Shown piece by piece: positions 9,037-16,611 of a stretch of DNA of 64,000 nt; positions within the stretch are counted from its first letter, which is position 1, and each line of letters opens with the position of its first letter. The translations under genes were made by a program, and so were the position numbers. The notes below the pieces were generated by a model, which worked only from the letters and a program-made list of their open reading frames with translations, had not been told where the DNA came from and searched no databases. Source of the DNA: Fictibacillus phosphorivorans (lineage in GTDB: Bacteria; Bacillota; Bacilli; Bacillales; Fictibacillaceae); the NCBI RefSeq assembly GCF_001619875.1, contig NZ_LRFC01000001.1, positions 372,001-436,000 of the forward strand, in the 5' to 3' direction.

Positions 9037-9210
9037 TTATTTTTTTACACAAAAATATAAAATTTCTACTAATTGTTCTAACATTAAGGGACTGTCGTTT
9101 CTTTCAAGGTCATCCAAGATATGTTGAAACTTAAGTGCGTCTAAGCCATTCTGTTCAATTTCTTTAAGCAGCTGCCAATGCTTGTCACTGATGCTTTCTT
9201 TAGGTTTCAT
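9037..9210 (-). CDS. Small uncharacterised protein (57 residues)
   Basis: A 57-residue, helix-rich, charged protein (MKPKESISDKHWQLLKEIEQ...) with no membrane segment or signal. The ATG at 9210 has AGGTG about nine bases upstream; a GTG at 9222 would add four residues and overlap that site. It converges on the SRPBCC operon and shares its terminator. I do not recognise the family. Codon use and placement look genuine, but no function can be inferred. Confidence 0.55.
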   Translation of the reverse strand: MKPKESISDKHWQLLKEIEQNGLDALKFQHILDDLERNDSPLMLEQLVEILYFCVKK

Positions 9211-9351
9211 ATGGGTTTTCACCTACCATGCACTTGGGTTCAATTTTGCAGAACTTATTATAGAATATGCAACAGATTGGTAAATAGAAACGCTTCTTTT
9301 CATATATAGCACTTAAGAGATACAGTGAAAAAAAAGTAAAAATATAAATGT

Positions 9352-9388
9352 AAAAAGAGCTGCAGTTCACACACCTCAGCTCTTTTTT
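9352..9388. terminator. Orphan terminator hairpin
   Basis: AAAAAGAGCTG (9352-9362) pairs with CAGCTCTTTTTT (9377-9388) over 14 bases, with T tracts usable on both strands. No gene lies just before it on either strand: the nearest are the small reverse gene starting at 9210 and the forward gene at 9492. It may end a small RNA transcribed through about 9240-9388. Confidence 0.7.
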
Positions 9389-9491
9389 GGCATCTTTCAG
9401 CGTAAAAACATTACTCCTAAAAATAATAGGTTCAGTTTTAAAAAAAGGGTTCAAGGGAATAGAATTACAAACCTAAAAGGAGGTGGCTAGC

Positions 9492-9719
9492 ATGTCTGTT
9501 TATGATCAGATCAACTCTTGCTGCAGCAGGATTGAGAAAGCAGACACGAAGGAAGACGTACTTCGCGAAGTAGATAAGCTGGACAACTACGCCTCTTATC
9601 TAAACGCAGATAAAGCAAAACGACTTCATATTTATTGTGATAACATTCGCAAACTAAATGTAGATGTGAAAACTGAAACCGTTAACCAAGCCGGGTTTAT
9701 CCGAAATTTATTCTCATAG
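9492..9719 (+). CDS. Small uncharacterised protein (75 residues)
   Basis: A soluble, all-helical looking protein of 75 residues starting MSVYDQINSCCSRIEKAD. The ATG at 9492 follows AAAGGAGGTGG at seven bases, the strongest ribosome site nearby; a GTG at 9483 would overlap that site. It ends at a perfect 12-bp terminator shared with the next, convergent gene. I do not recognise a named family. Confidence 0.65.
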   Translation: MSVYDQINSCCSRIEKADTKEDVLREVDKLDNYASYLNADKAKRLHIYCDNIRKLNVDVKTETVNQAGFIRNLFS

Positions 9720-9729
9720 CATGAAAAAT

Positions 9730-9762
9730 AATCCCTCGTGAATTCCATCACGAGGGATTTCA
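9730..9762. terminator. Perfect bidirectional terminator
   Basis: AATCCCTCGTGA (9730-9741) and TCACGAGGGATT (9748-9759) pair without mismatch over a six-base loop. It separates the forward gene ending at 9719 from the reverse gene ending at 9766. Confidence 0.9.
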
Positions 9763-9765
9763 GTG

Positions 9766-10029
9766 TCAATCGTATCTTGTTTCCTGGATGGCTGCTTGTG
9801 TTTCATGCAAATGCCTTAAGTATTCTTTTGCATGATGCAGCTGCTTCTTTTCTTCTTCTGACGTTCCTTCTCCAGCATCATGAACAGATTGTTGAGCCGT
9901 TTCGAGCCATACCTTCGCGGTTTGAAAACAGGATGGAGTTTGGTTTGCTTGCGCTTCTATCATCGCTTCATCCGCACGTTTTACATGATCAAGAGCTTCT
10001 TGGATTTTCGGGCTGAACTGGTGATCCAT
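9766..10029 (-). CDS. Small helical protein (87 residues), function unknown
   Basis: A soluble protein of 87 residues, strongly helical and rich in Ala, Gln, Glu and His (IQEALDHVKRADEAMIEAQ..., KKQLHHAKEYLRHLHETQ). The ATG is preceded by GGAAGGAG at about ten bases. The composition and length recall short DUF2564-type Bacillus proteins, but the match is only by style. It converges on the 9492 gene. Confidence 0.65.
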   Translation of the reverse strand: MDHQFSPKIQEALDHVKRADEAMIEAQANQTPSCFQTAKVWLETAQQSVHDAGEGTSEEEKKQLHHAKEYLRHLHETQAAIQETRYD

Positions 10030-10136
10030 TCGTCATTCACTCCTTCCTTTATAATAATTTTATGGTCTCTTTGGACGTGTTTCCGAATAAGATGAAGACA
10101 AGCATGAGTTGTCCATCATATTTGCGGAGGTCGTCT

Positions 10137-10766
10137 ATGTTTCTTTTTATGAAATACGTGCTGTTAGGATTATCACTCGCTGCTCCAATCGGTCCAGTTA
10201 ACGCTGCACAGATGGACCGGGGCATCAAATATGGTTTTTGGCAAGCCTGGATGGTAGGGCTCGGAGCTACAGTGGCAGATGCTCTATATATGCTTTTGGT
10301 CTATATGGGACTCGTCAGCTACATCAACACGCCATTCATCAAAACATTTCTATGGCTCTTCGGCAGTTTCGTCCTTCTTTATACAGGAATTGAGACCTTC
10401 AAAAAAGCAGCATCAGAAAAAGTCAGCAGTGATAAAGATTACACCGTACATAACAGCAGGAGTTTTATGGCCGGTTTTCTTATGTCGCTCACCAATCCTC
10501 TTACTATCTTATTTTGGTTAGGAATTTACGGTTCTATACTTGCAGAAACGGCAGCGAAATATAGTATGGAAAGTTTGCTGTTATATAGCGGAGCCATTTT
10601 TTGTGGAATTTTATTGTGGGATCTTACGATGGCCATCGTATCGAGTGGTTTCCGTAAATTGCTTGCTGACCGTATTTTAGATGGAATCTCGAAGGTCTCT
10701 GCTTTATCGCTTATTGGGTTTGGCATTTATTTTGGGTATAAAGGAATTGCGTTTTTGTTGTCGTAG
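10137..10766 (+). CDS. LysE/RhtB family amino-acid exporter
   Basis: A 209-residue inner-membrane protein with about six helices (PF01810). The N-terminal signature GLSLAAPIGPVNAAQMDRGIKYG and the mid-protein SFMAGFLMSLTNPLTILFWLGIYG are characteristic of LysE/RhtB/ArgO transporters that export amino acids or derivatives. The ATG at 10137 has GGAGG six bases upstream; earlier in-frame ATGs encode a polar stretch that would spoil the first helix. It is followed by repeat array 2 and then an amino-acid permease in the same direction. Confidence 0.92.
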   Translation: MFLFMKYVLLGLSLAAPIGPVNAAQMDRGIKYGFWQAWMVGLGATVADALYMLLVYMGLVSYINTPFIKTFLWLFGSFVLLYTGIETFKKAASEKVSSDKDYTVHNSRSFMAGFLMSLTNPLTILFWLGIYGSILAETAAKYSMESLLLYSGAIFCGILLWDLTMAIVSSGFRKLLADRILDGISKVSALSLIGFGIYFGYKGIAFLLS

Positions 10767-10797
10767 TGCTCGTTCAGCGGCATTCATGCTCGCTTAA

Positions 10798-10977
10798 CGA
10801 GCGCAAAATAAGATTTACGAGCGGAAAATGAAATTTACGAGCGGGAATATGAGATTTACGAGCGGAAATAAGATTTACGAGCGGAGAATAAGATTTACGA
10901 GCGGAAAATGAGATTTATGAGCAGAAAATGAGATTTACGAGCGGAAAATGAGATTTACGAGCGGAAAATAAGATTTA
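10798..10977. repeat. Phased intergenic repeat array 2 (20-bp period, nine copies)
   Basis: Nine head-to-tail copies of a unit close to CGAGCGGAAAATGAGATTTA start at 10798, 10818, 10838, 10859, 10878, 10898, 10918, 10938 and 10958. One copy is 21 and one 19 bases long, so phase is restored. GCTCG-CTTAA-CGAGC at the left end forms a small inverted repeat. The array fills the space between the LysE exporter and the APC permease. Confidence 0.92.
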
Positions 10978-11025
10978 ACAAGAGTCTTTTCTTTTTCACA
11001 TGAATATTCATCAAGTAAATTCAAA

Positions 11026-11058
11026 CAATAATACCTGTATAGCAGGAGGGTATTATTG
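11026..11058 (+). promoter_or_regulatory. Inverted repeat masking the ribosome site and start codon of the permease gene
   Basis: CAATAATACC (11026-11035) and GGTATTATTG (11049-11058) form a perfect 10-bp stem. The 13-base loop holds AGGAG, the next two G are in the stem, and the last stem base is the first base of the GTG start codon. In RNA this fold would hide part of the ribosome site and the start. Regulation is inferred from the fold only. Confidence 0.6.
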
Positions 11059-12416
11059 TGAAAAAATCCAATTGTAATGGACCTGTTCAGCCTAAAATGG
11101 ATAAATCAGAAGCAAAAAACATGGCGTGGTGGCAGCTTTCGCTAGTTGGTGTCGGCTGCACGATCGGAACAGGTTACTTTCTTGGGTCAACGATCGGAAT
11201 TCAGCTCACTGGACCTTCAATCGTTTTCTCATTTTTATTAGCTGCAATCGGTACATATATCGTGTTTCAATTGCTTGCAAAGATGACAGCGGCAGATCCT
11301 CAAAAAGGGTCATTTTGCTATTATGCTTCCCAATCTTACGGAAGATGGGCAGGTTTTAGCTGTGGCTGGAACTATTGGGTATCCAATATATTAATCATGG
11401 GAAGCCAATTAACCGCTCTATCCATCCTTTCTCAATTCTGGTTCCCGCATATACCACTCTGGGTCTTTGCTGCTTTTTACGCTGTTCTCGCCATTGTTGT
11501 CGTGTTGGCCGGAACGAAAAAGTTTGACCAAGTAGAAAACCTGCTTGCCGTGATAAAAGTAGCGGCTATCGTCATGTTTATTATTTTAGCAATTGCGGGT
11601 CTTATTGGACTAGTGGACGGCAAAAATTATGACCTTAGCATTCCGAATACGTTTGACGGTTATTTTACAGGAGGCTTAAAGGGCTTTTGGTCTTCACTCA
11701 TCTATGCTTTTTACGCGTTTGGCGGAATTGAAGTCATTGGCATGATGGCCATGCAGCTCAAAAGAACGGAAGATGCCACAAAAGCAGGGATGATCATGCT
11801 TTTGACCTTGACGATTATCTATGTTTTATCGATGGGACTTGCTGTAACAACTGTTGCGATGGATGTCTTTGATCATAAGGAAAGTCCTTTTGTAACGGCA
11901 ATGGAACGTTATCACCTCAGTTTTTTTCCGCATGTATTCAACGGTGCGATTATCGTCGCGGGATTCTCCGCAATGGCAGCAGCACTATTCGGGGTAACGA
12001 ACCTTTTGATGACGTTAGCAGAAGATGGGGATGCACCGAAATTATTTGCGAAAACCATAAAATTTAAAGACCTGCCTTTACCTGCGATGACTCTTGGGGC
12101 AGCAGGACTATTAGCAAGTATTATCACTGCACTCTTATTGCCAGGAAAAATCTACGAATACATTACAACAGCGGCAGGCATCCTGCTTTTATTCAACTGG
12201 CTCTTTATTATCATCTCTTCTTTAAAAATACTTAAGCAGTCATTATGGGCGAAACTGTTCTCGATTGTTGCAATTGTCTTAATTTTGTTAGCTGTTACCG
12301 GTACATGGTTCGAACATACGATTCGACCGGGACTTTATGTAAGTGTCGGAATCGCCATCCTTATCGGGATACTTTCCATCATCATTCAAAAAAGACACAG
12401 CAATCAACAAGCATAA
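11058..12416 (+). CDS. APC family amino-acid permease
   Basis: A 452-residue protein with about 12 helices. The first helix holds GVGCTIGTGYFLGSTIGI, the glycine-rich substrate loop of APC transporters (G-x-I/T-G-T-G), and helix 6 contains AFYAFGGIEVIGMMAMQLK with the conserved E of amino-acid permeases. It resembles the GabP/AnsP/AapA group of proton-coupled importers; the amino acid is not predictable. The GTG start follows GCAGGAGGG and is embedded in the 11026-11058 stem. A terminator follows at 12423. Confidence 0.9.
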   Translation: MKKSNCNGPVQPKMDKSEAKNMAWWQLSLVGVGCTIGTGYFLGSTIGIQLTGPSIVFSFLLAAIGTYIVFQLLAKMTAADPQKGSFCYYASQSYGRWAGFSCGWNYWVSNILIMGSQLTALSILSQFWFPHIPLWVFAAFYAVLAIVVVLAGTKKFDQVENLLAVIKVAAIVMFIILAIAGLIGLVDGKNYDLSIPNTFDGYFTGGLKGFWSSLIYAFYAFGGIEVIGMMAMQLKRTEDATKAGMIMLLTLTIIYVLSMGLAVTTVAMDVFDHKESPFVTAMERYHLSFFPHVFNGAIIVAGFSAMAAALFGVTNLLMTLAEDGDAPKLFAKTIKFKDLPLPAMTLGAAGLLASIITALLLPGKIYEYITTAAGILLLFNWLFIIISSLKILKQSLWAKLFSIVAIVLILLAVTGTWFEHTIRPGLYVSVGIAILIGILSIIIQKRHSNQQA

Positions 12417-12422
12417 CGTTTA

Positions 12423-12449
12423 GGCTATCGTAAAGATAGTCTTTTTTTT
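12423..12449 (+). terminator. Terminator after the amino-acid permease
   Basis: GGCTATC and GATAGTC pair with one G-T wobble over GTAAA and continue into eight T residues, starting seven bases after the stop codon. Confidence 0.85.
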
Positions 12450-12511
12450 GTGAAGGAATTTCGGATCTAAAGACGAAGTGTACGCTAGGGATCGAAAGGA
12501 GACGATATAAA

Positions 12512-12910
12512 ATGTCAGGTTCAAATCAAAAAGTAACGCCATTTCTTTTGTTTCAAGGACAACAAGCCGAGGAAGCGATGAACCTATACACGTCATTGTT
12601 TATGGATTCTGAGATTAAAAATATTCTGTATCAAGAAGATGGATCAGTGCTGCACGCGACCTTTTCAATTAAAGGACAAAACATAATGTGTATAGACAGT
12701 GCGATAAAACACGAGTTCACATTTACTCCTGCCATTTCCTTATTTGTCGAGTGTGACTCTATTGATGAGATACAGCATCTATTTCAATCCTTATCTGAAA
12801 GTGGAGATGTTCTTATGCCTCTAGGAGAACTGCCTGGAATGGAGAAATTCGGCTGGGTGCAAGATTCGTTTGGTGTTTCGTGGCAGTTGAGCCTTCCATC
12901 GATTGACTAA
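12512..12910 (+). CDS. VOC superfamily protein, PhnB-like
   Basis: A 132-residue protein of the glyoxalase/dioxygenase fold (VOC), PhnB/YjdN subgroup (3-dmu-9_3-mt, PF06983). The start VTPFLLFQGQQAEEAMNLYTSLF and the end GWVQDSFGVSWQLSLP are the two edges of the typical domain. PhnB-like proteins lack the full metal-ligand set of glyoxalase I, and their substrate is unknown. RBS AAGGAG. It is the last gene before the AT-rich island; an inverted copy of the island-border repeat begins 17 bases after its stop. Confidence 0.85.
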   Translation: MSGSNQKVTPFLLFQGQQAEEAMNLYTSLFMDSEIKNILYQEDGSVLHATFSIKGQNIMCIDSAIKHEFTFTPAISLFVECDSIDEIQHLFQSLSESGDVLMPLGELPGMEKFGWVQDSFGVSWQLSLPSID

Positions 12911-12927
12911 CTATAAAAGTATCAAAA

Positions 12928-12976
12928 GAAAGAAAGCCGTCCTCCAAGGTAACGGGTTCTCTTTTGAGGGAGAAAA
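12928..12976 (-). repeat. Island-border repeat, copy 1 (inverted)
   Basis: Read on the minus strand this stretch begins TTTTCTCCCTCAAAAGAGAA, goes on CCCGTTA, and ends GGACGGCTTTCTTTC. It matches 17800-17853 over nearly its whole length and 39100-39145 over the core. Copies 1 and 2 point towards each other and enclose the AT-rich island. Confidence 0.8.
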
Positions 12977-13017
12977 CAAGAAAAAACAAGCCAAATCGCA
13001 TAGCAATTAGCACTATG

Positions 13018-13047
13018 AATCGCAACGAAATTCGTTGCGATTTTTTC
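13018..13047 (+). terminator. Perfect hairpin with T tract
   Basis: AATCGCAACGAA and TTCGTTGCGATT pair fully around a single A, then TTTTTT follows. An upstream copy of AAATCGCA at 12993-13000 could pair with the right arm instead, so an alternative fold is possible. The nearest upstream gene ends at 12910. Confidence 0.75.
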
Positions 13048-13128
13048 TTGGTATATAAGGGTTTTGATTATAAAACACCACTTTTCTCGCCTTAATTAGC
13101 ACCCTGATTCGCACACGTTTTAGCAAGA

Positions 13129-13146
13129 TGACAATAACTATTGTCA
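13129..13146. other. Palindrome TGACAATA-AC-TATTGTCA
   Basis: A perfect 8-bp inverted repeat. A close relative, TGACAATAACTGTTGTCA, is the centre of the nested palindrome at 43177-43224, and both are followed by GGTATGCGA. It could be an operator or part of a repeat element. Confidence 0.6.
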
Positions 13147-13255
13147 CGCTGTGAATTGGTATGCGAATTCACTTGTCAATTGACCTGCCATTTTTAGCGA
13201 AAAAGGATTAAACGGCGTTCAAACCGAATATATAATAAGGTTAAAAACGTACTGT

Positions 13256-13291
13256 CCTTATTCCACAAACGTGCAGGATTGTTGAATAAGG
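13256..13291. repeat. Palindromic island element, form II, copy 1
   Basis: A 36-bp imperfect palindrome: 13-base arms CCTTATTCCACAA and TTGTTGAATAAGG differ at one pair, with ACGTGCAGGA between. Close copies lie at 14972-15008 and 43441-43475. Its right half is the reverse complement of the start of form I elements (TTATTCAACAATCGGGTGC). Confidence 0.85.
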
Positions 13292-13364
13292 GATTAATGT
13301 CTAAGTTTGATAATTAACTAAAGGTAAATTAGGAATTCATTTCAAAATGTGAGGGAATATGCAT

Positions 13365-13892
13365 ATGTTTGAAAAATTTAATTTTGACCTAATTCATAGT
13401 GAACAAAATGATGTAACTCCTTTAGTGGTGATGATGTGTGGTGTGGCTGGTTCTGGGAAAACAACTTTTTCACAACTATTAGAAAAGGAAGGTTTTGTAC
13501 GTCTTTCTATTGATGAAGAAATATGGGCTACCAATGGTCGTTGGGGGATTGACTTTCCAATGGATAAATTTGAGGAATACAGGAAAGATGCAGAAAGAAA
13601 ATTACGCAACCGTTTAATAAAGCTAATTAACGATAAACAACAGGTAGTAATTGACTTCAGTTTTTGGGATCGTGTGAGAAGGAATCAATATAAAGAACTT
13701 ATTGAGGATTCTGGCGGTAAATGGAAACTTATCTATCTAAAAGTTCATCCAAATGATTTACGTGAACGACTTAAGTTACGTAACAAACGTTTTGATGCAA
13801 ATTCGTTCCCTATTTCAGAAGAACTTTTAACTTCTTACCTTAATGGTTTTGAAATTCCAAAAGGTGAAGGAGAAATTGTAATTAAAAATTAG
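13365..13892 (+). CDS. Small P-loop kinase-like ATP-binding protein (AAA_33 type)
   Basis: A 175-residue soluble protein with Walker A GVAGSGKTT at residues 26-34 after a hydrophobic strand (PLVVMMC). VVIDFSFWDRVRRNQYKEL supplies the probable second-strand Asp and an arginine-rich helix, as in small-molecule kinases and zeta-toxin relatives. Such proteins phosphorylate antibiotics, nucleosides or sugars; the substrate is unknown. The ATG at 13365 is nine bases after GTGAGGG; an ATG at 13359 is too close. The gene is AT-rich relative to the flanks and lies between two palindromic elements. Confidence 0.8.
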   Translation: MFEKFNFDLIHSEQNDVTPLVVMMCGVAGSGKTTFSQLLEKEGFVRLSIDEEIWATNGRWGIDFPMDKFEEYRKDAERKLRNRLIKLINDKQQVVIDFSFWDRVRRNQYKELIEDSGGKWKLIYLKVHPNDLRERLKLRNKRFDANSFPISEELLTSYLNGFEIPKGEGEIVIKN

Positions 13893-14020
13893 ACCTATCA
13901 AATAAAAACCACTAAGACTTACTTCAAACTACATTCTACTTCAACAAACGATTGCTATACTTCAATAAAGAGTGAAGCCTATTTTATTAAAGCTAAACCT
14001 AGTTAATAGCAGGTACTTAG

Positions 14021-14068
14021 TTATTCCACAATCGGGTGCATTTCTCAAGAAGGAGAAGGCACTTTTTT
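14021..14068 (+). repeat. Palindromic island element, form I, with terminator (copy 1)
   Basis: TTATTCCACAATCGGGTGC begins the element. GTGC-at-TTCTC, loop, GAGAA-g-GCAC then form a stem followed by TTTTTT, so this copy doubles as a terminator. It lies 128 bases after the kinase gene and 24 bases before the next start codon. Confidence 0.8.
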
Positions 14069-14092
14069 GCATGATTCCAGGGAGTTGTAGAA

Positions 14093-14545
14093 ATGATTCA
14101 GATGATAAAAATAGCAAATTGGTTAATAGAAGTTAATGTTGAAAAGACACAGGAATTTTATAACAAAGATTTGGATGTATGTAATTGTCTATACTGCAAC
14201 AATTTTGTCGCAGCGTGTAAACATTTTAATGCATCAGTATTAGATTTATTTAGAAAATTGGGGATTAATCCAGCTAAACCAGCCCATCTTTCTGAATTCC
14301 CTATTAATGAAGATGGAAATCGAAAATACATAGGACAATATCATTTGGTCGGAAGAGTGGTTAAAGGAGAGTTGTGTACTTTTTCTAAATTCAAAAAATC
14401 AAATACGATTGAAATTGAGAACTTTAAGTTTGGATTTTCAGAAGATTTAGAGTTTGTCCCAAAAAATTTTCCTTCTCCTGTTGTTCAGTTGGATTTTGAT
14501 GCTAATATTCCTTGGGTTCTTAATAATAATCTAGAGTTTGATTAA
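14093..14545 (+). CDS. Uncharacterised protein with CNCxYC cysteine motif
   Basis: A 150-residue soluble protein. Residues 29-34 are CNCLYC, followed by NNFVAACKHFN, a cysteine cluster that could bind a metal. The remainder is mixed alpha/beta with no membrane segment. RBS AGGGAG lies about eight bases before the ATG. I recall similar Bacillus proteins without a function. It is AT-rich and framed by form I elements at 14021 and 14917. Confidence 0.7.
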   Translation: MIQMIKIANWLIEVNVEKTQEFYNKDLDVCNCLYCNNFVAACKHFNASVLDLFRKLGINPAKPAHLSEFPINEDGNRKYIGQYHLVGRVVKGELCTFSKFKKSNTIEIENFKFGFSEDLEFVPKNFPSPVVQLDFDANIPWVLNNNLEFD

Positions 14546-14672
14546 GAATAAAGTCTTCTTCAACAATGTGATTTCCACCCTTTTTGAACTACGAGGTAGA
14601 AATTTGAAATAAGAAAAGTGTCATACCCTTTAGGTTAAACTAAAGTAAAATTTCATTCGGGATGTGAATTAG

Positions 14673-14915
14673 GTGGAAATTAAACCATCACTTAGAATTA
14701 GACCAGTTTATCGGATGATTAATAAAAGTGAGATCAATGAAGCAATTCGCTTGATAAAACTTGATATTGAAGAATTGGAAAGGGAGTTGAGTGGCAAATA
14801 TCCAAGTATAGTAATGGATGCTATTGAAGATACATTGAACAGATATAAATATGATTTAGGTTATTTAGAACGAAGACTAACTAGATTGCAAAAATATAAT
14901 AATCCAGATAACTAA
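14673..14915 (+). CDS. Small uncharacterised helical protein (80 residues)
   Basis: A soluble, charged, probably coiled-coil protein (INEAIRLIKLDIEELERELSGKYP..., LERRLTRLQKY). The GTG at 14673 has only a weak site (CGGGA about ten bases upstream); an internal ATG at 14715 lacks one altogether. The stop codon abuts a form I element by one base. No family recognised. Confidence 0.55.
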   Translation: MEIKPSLRIRPVYRMINKSEINEAIRLIKLDIEELERELSGKYPSIVMDAIEDTLNRYKYDLGYLERRLTRLQKYNNPDN

Positions 14916-14916
14916 G

Positions 14917-15008
14917 TTATTCCACAATCGGGTGCGTTGATCCAAGAAGGGTTAACGCCTTTATTATCGAACTTATTGAACAAACGTGCTGGATTGTTGT
15001 TGAATAAG
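14917..15008. repeat. Paired palindromic island elements, form I then form II (copy 2)
   Basis: 14917-14969 begins TTATTCCACAATCGGGTGCG and folds through GCGTTGATCC-AAGAA-GGGTTAACGC with a weak T tract. 14972-15008 is a form II element whose core CAAACGTGCTGGATTGTTG matches 13256-13291. Together the outer ends TTATTCCACAATC and GATTGTTGTTGAATAA are inverted copies of each other, bounding a unit of about 92 bp. Confidence 0.85.
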
Positions 15009-15062
15009 TAGAATAAAAATCCGATGGAAATTTTAACGTCTTGTTAGAAAAGGGGCATACCA

Positions 15063-15479
15063 TTGAGATTTAAAACCTTATTTACAGCTATTATAGCTTT
15101 TTGTTTTTTAATGACAGGTTGCTTTAATTTGGTTAAATCAACAGAGCAAAAGATAACTGTACAAAAACAAATTGCTAATAGTGATAATTATGAAGAGTTT
15201 AATGAAATCACTAATAAAAACAAGGTTCAAAAAGCAATTAAAATAGTGAAAAATGCGGATTGGAATAATGTTAAAGTAAAAATGTCTCGTTACCCTAACT
15301 ATAAGTTTCAATTTCCTTTTAAGAAAAGTGAAGGTAGTGAAGATAAAACTGCTTCATATTCACTTTGGGTAAACTCTAATGGAAAGAAAATCGAGATTGT
15401 TACAGACAGCGGAAAATACGTTGAGTTAAATGAACAAGAATCAAAAGATCTATATGAAATATTAACAGAAAAAAGCTAG
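15063..15479 (+). CDS. Lipoprotein of unknown function (138 residues)
   Basis: The N terminus MRFKTLFTAIIAFCFLMTGC is a lipoprotein signal with lipobox LMTGC and Cys20 as the lipidation site. The mature part is basic and polar, with KMSRYPNYKFQFPF and an EIVTDSGKYVELNEQES strand-rich end. The TTG start is chosen because AAAGGGG lies about seven bases upstream and the signal peptide begins there. AT-rich, between island elements at 14972 and 15501. Similar short lipoproteins with a DUF-type C terminus occur in Bacillus; function unknown. Confidence 0.75.
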   Translation: MRFKTLFTAIIAFCFLMTGCFNLVKSTEQKITVQKQIANSDNYEEFNEITNKNKVQKAIKIVKNADWNNVKVKMSRYPNYKFQFPFKKSEGSEDKTASYSLWVNSNGKKIEIVTDSGKYVELNEQESKDLYEILTEKS

Positions 15480-15500
15480 TACAAGATTTACCTGGGTATG

Positions 15501-15566
15501 GTTGTTCAACAATCGGGTGCTTTAACAGAGGATTAAAAAACGACCAGAAATAAATCTGATCGTTTT
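15501..15566. repeat. Palindromic island element, form I, with terminator (copy 3)
   Basis: GTTGTTCAACAATCGGGTGC is followed 16 bases on by AAAACGACCAGA-aataaa-TCTGATCGTTTT (15537-15566). On the minus strand the hairpin runs into TTTTTT and would end the permease operon; on the plus strand it follows the lipoprotein gene. It is a direct-repeat partner of 17668-17739. Confidence 0.8.
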
Positions 15567-15594
15567 GATGATGTTCTTTTTAATATGATGAGTA

Positions 15595-16611
15595 TTAACT
15601 TAACTTTTCAAATGAAATTTTATTACTCATTTGTTCACTAGGGATCTGTTTGTTTTTCTTTATCTTAACAGGCTCTAAACCTGTAACTCTTCTTATACCT
15701 TCTGCCATTAAGTTAGTTGCTAAAACTGTTAATGCAATAGCTATTACAGAACCAAAAACAATCCAAGGAAATGTAATAAATGAAGCCCAGCTTTTTCCTA
15801 AAAGCCCCGCCCATTCATTGTTGTTAGAGAACGCTTCAATCACTTTTGAACCTTCAGGTCCCTTGGTATTTTCTTGTTCCATTAATATGAATTTCGTACC
15901 ACCAAAGAATATTTGTAGCATTGCTAAGTGTGCCAGTAGATTTAAAAGTTGAGAAATTTGTTGAACAAATAATAGGCACAGCTTAGGAATAAGATAGGGT
16001 TTTACGTGTTTCCATAGGATATGACACTTACTACCACCCAATAGGGAAGCATTTTTAATAAATTCTAAATTGTATACACCCCTGATTTCTTCTGCTACAT
16101 AAAGTGCCAATATAGGTACACCCAAAAAAGCGAGTACAAATAACGTGTAATAAAACAACTCATCAAAGTCATATGCCCAGTTGAAAGCAATGTATGCTGG
16201 AGACAAAAGTAAGAAAGCAAAAATGACAACAGGTGCATAATGGTAGCTGTCAACTAAACTCTTTATACCCATTAATAGCTTATTAGGGAGTAGATAAAAG
16301 ATAACGCCCATAATTGTCCCTGCTAAAATTCGTATAAACGCAAGACCAAGTGCAATTCCAATAGTAAATTTCGCACCTTCTAATAGAATAAAAATCATCT
16401 GTTTTCCATCTTTATCTGTACCAATTGGGAAGTCCAAAGAAGGGGGAAATGGTGCCATATCAATGATAAGTCCTTCACTATTATATAAATATCTGCTGTA
16501 TTGAATTGATTCTGCGAACCAGTAGGTGTAAACAAAACTTCCGATGAAAACCAGTGTTAAAAAAAGGAATCCCGAAAGAAAAAAAGGATTTAAAAATACT
16601 CGTTTAAACAC
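15595..16611 (-). CDS. ABC transporter permease, DppC/OppC-like
   Basis: A 338-residue membrane protein with an N-terminal helix, a long loop containing PFPPSLDFPIGTDKDGKQM (the OppC-type 'HPLGTDxxGRD' region in altered form), and about five more helices. ASLLGGSKCHILWKHVKPYLIPKL is the EAA-like loop that would contact an ATPase. The GTG at 16611 lies eight bases after GGAGG; an in-frame GTG at 16617 is too close. It overlaps the upstream permease by eight bases. No binding protein or ATPase lies nearby. AT-rich. Confidence 0.82.
   Translation of the reverse strand: MFKRVFLNPFFLSGFLFLTLVFIGSFVYTYWFAESIQYSRYLYNSEGLIIDMAPFPPSLDFPIGTDKDGKQMIFILLEGAKFTIGIALGLAFIRILAGTIMGVIFYLLPNKLLMGIKSLVDSYHYAPVVIFAFLLLSPAYIAFNWAYDFDELFYYTLFVLAFLGVPILALYVAEEIRGVYNLEFIKNASLLGGSKCHILWKHVKPYLIPKLCLLFVQQISQLLNLLAHLAMLQIFFGGTKFILMEQENTKGPEGSKVIEAFSNNNEWAGLLGKSWASFITFPWIVFGSVIAIALTVLATNLMAEGIRRVTGLEPVKIKKNKQIPSEQMSNKISFEKLS

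Larger units (their letters stand above)
12911..13364. other. 454-base non-coding stretch at the left border of the AT-rich island
   Basis: No convincing reading frame is present. In order it holds the border repeat (12928-12976), a perfect terminator stem (13018-13047), the palindrome TGACAATA-AC-TATTGTCA (13129-13146), and the first element of the TTATTC...GAATAA family (13256-13291). The AAA-type kinase gene follows. Confidence 0.75.

Noticed and set aside
9738-10016. A 92-residue forward frame opposite the reverse gene at 9766
   Set aside because: The reverse frame has a GGAAGGAG site and ends at a shared terminator; the forward one begins inside the terminator.
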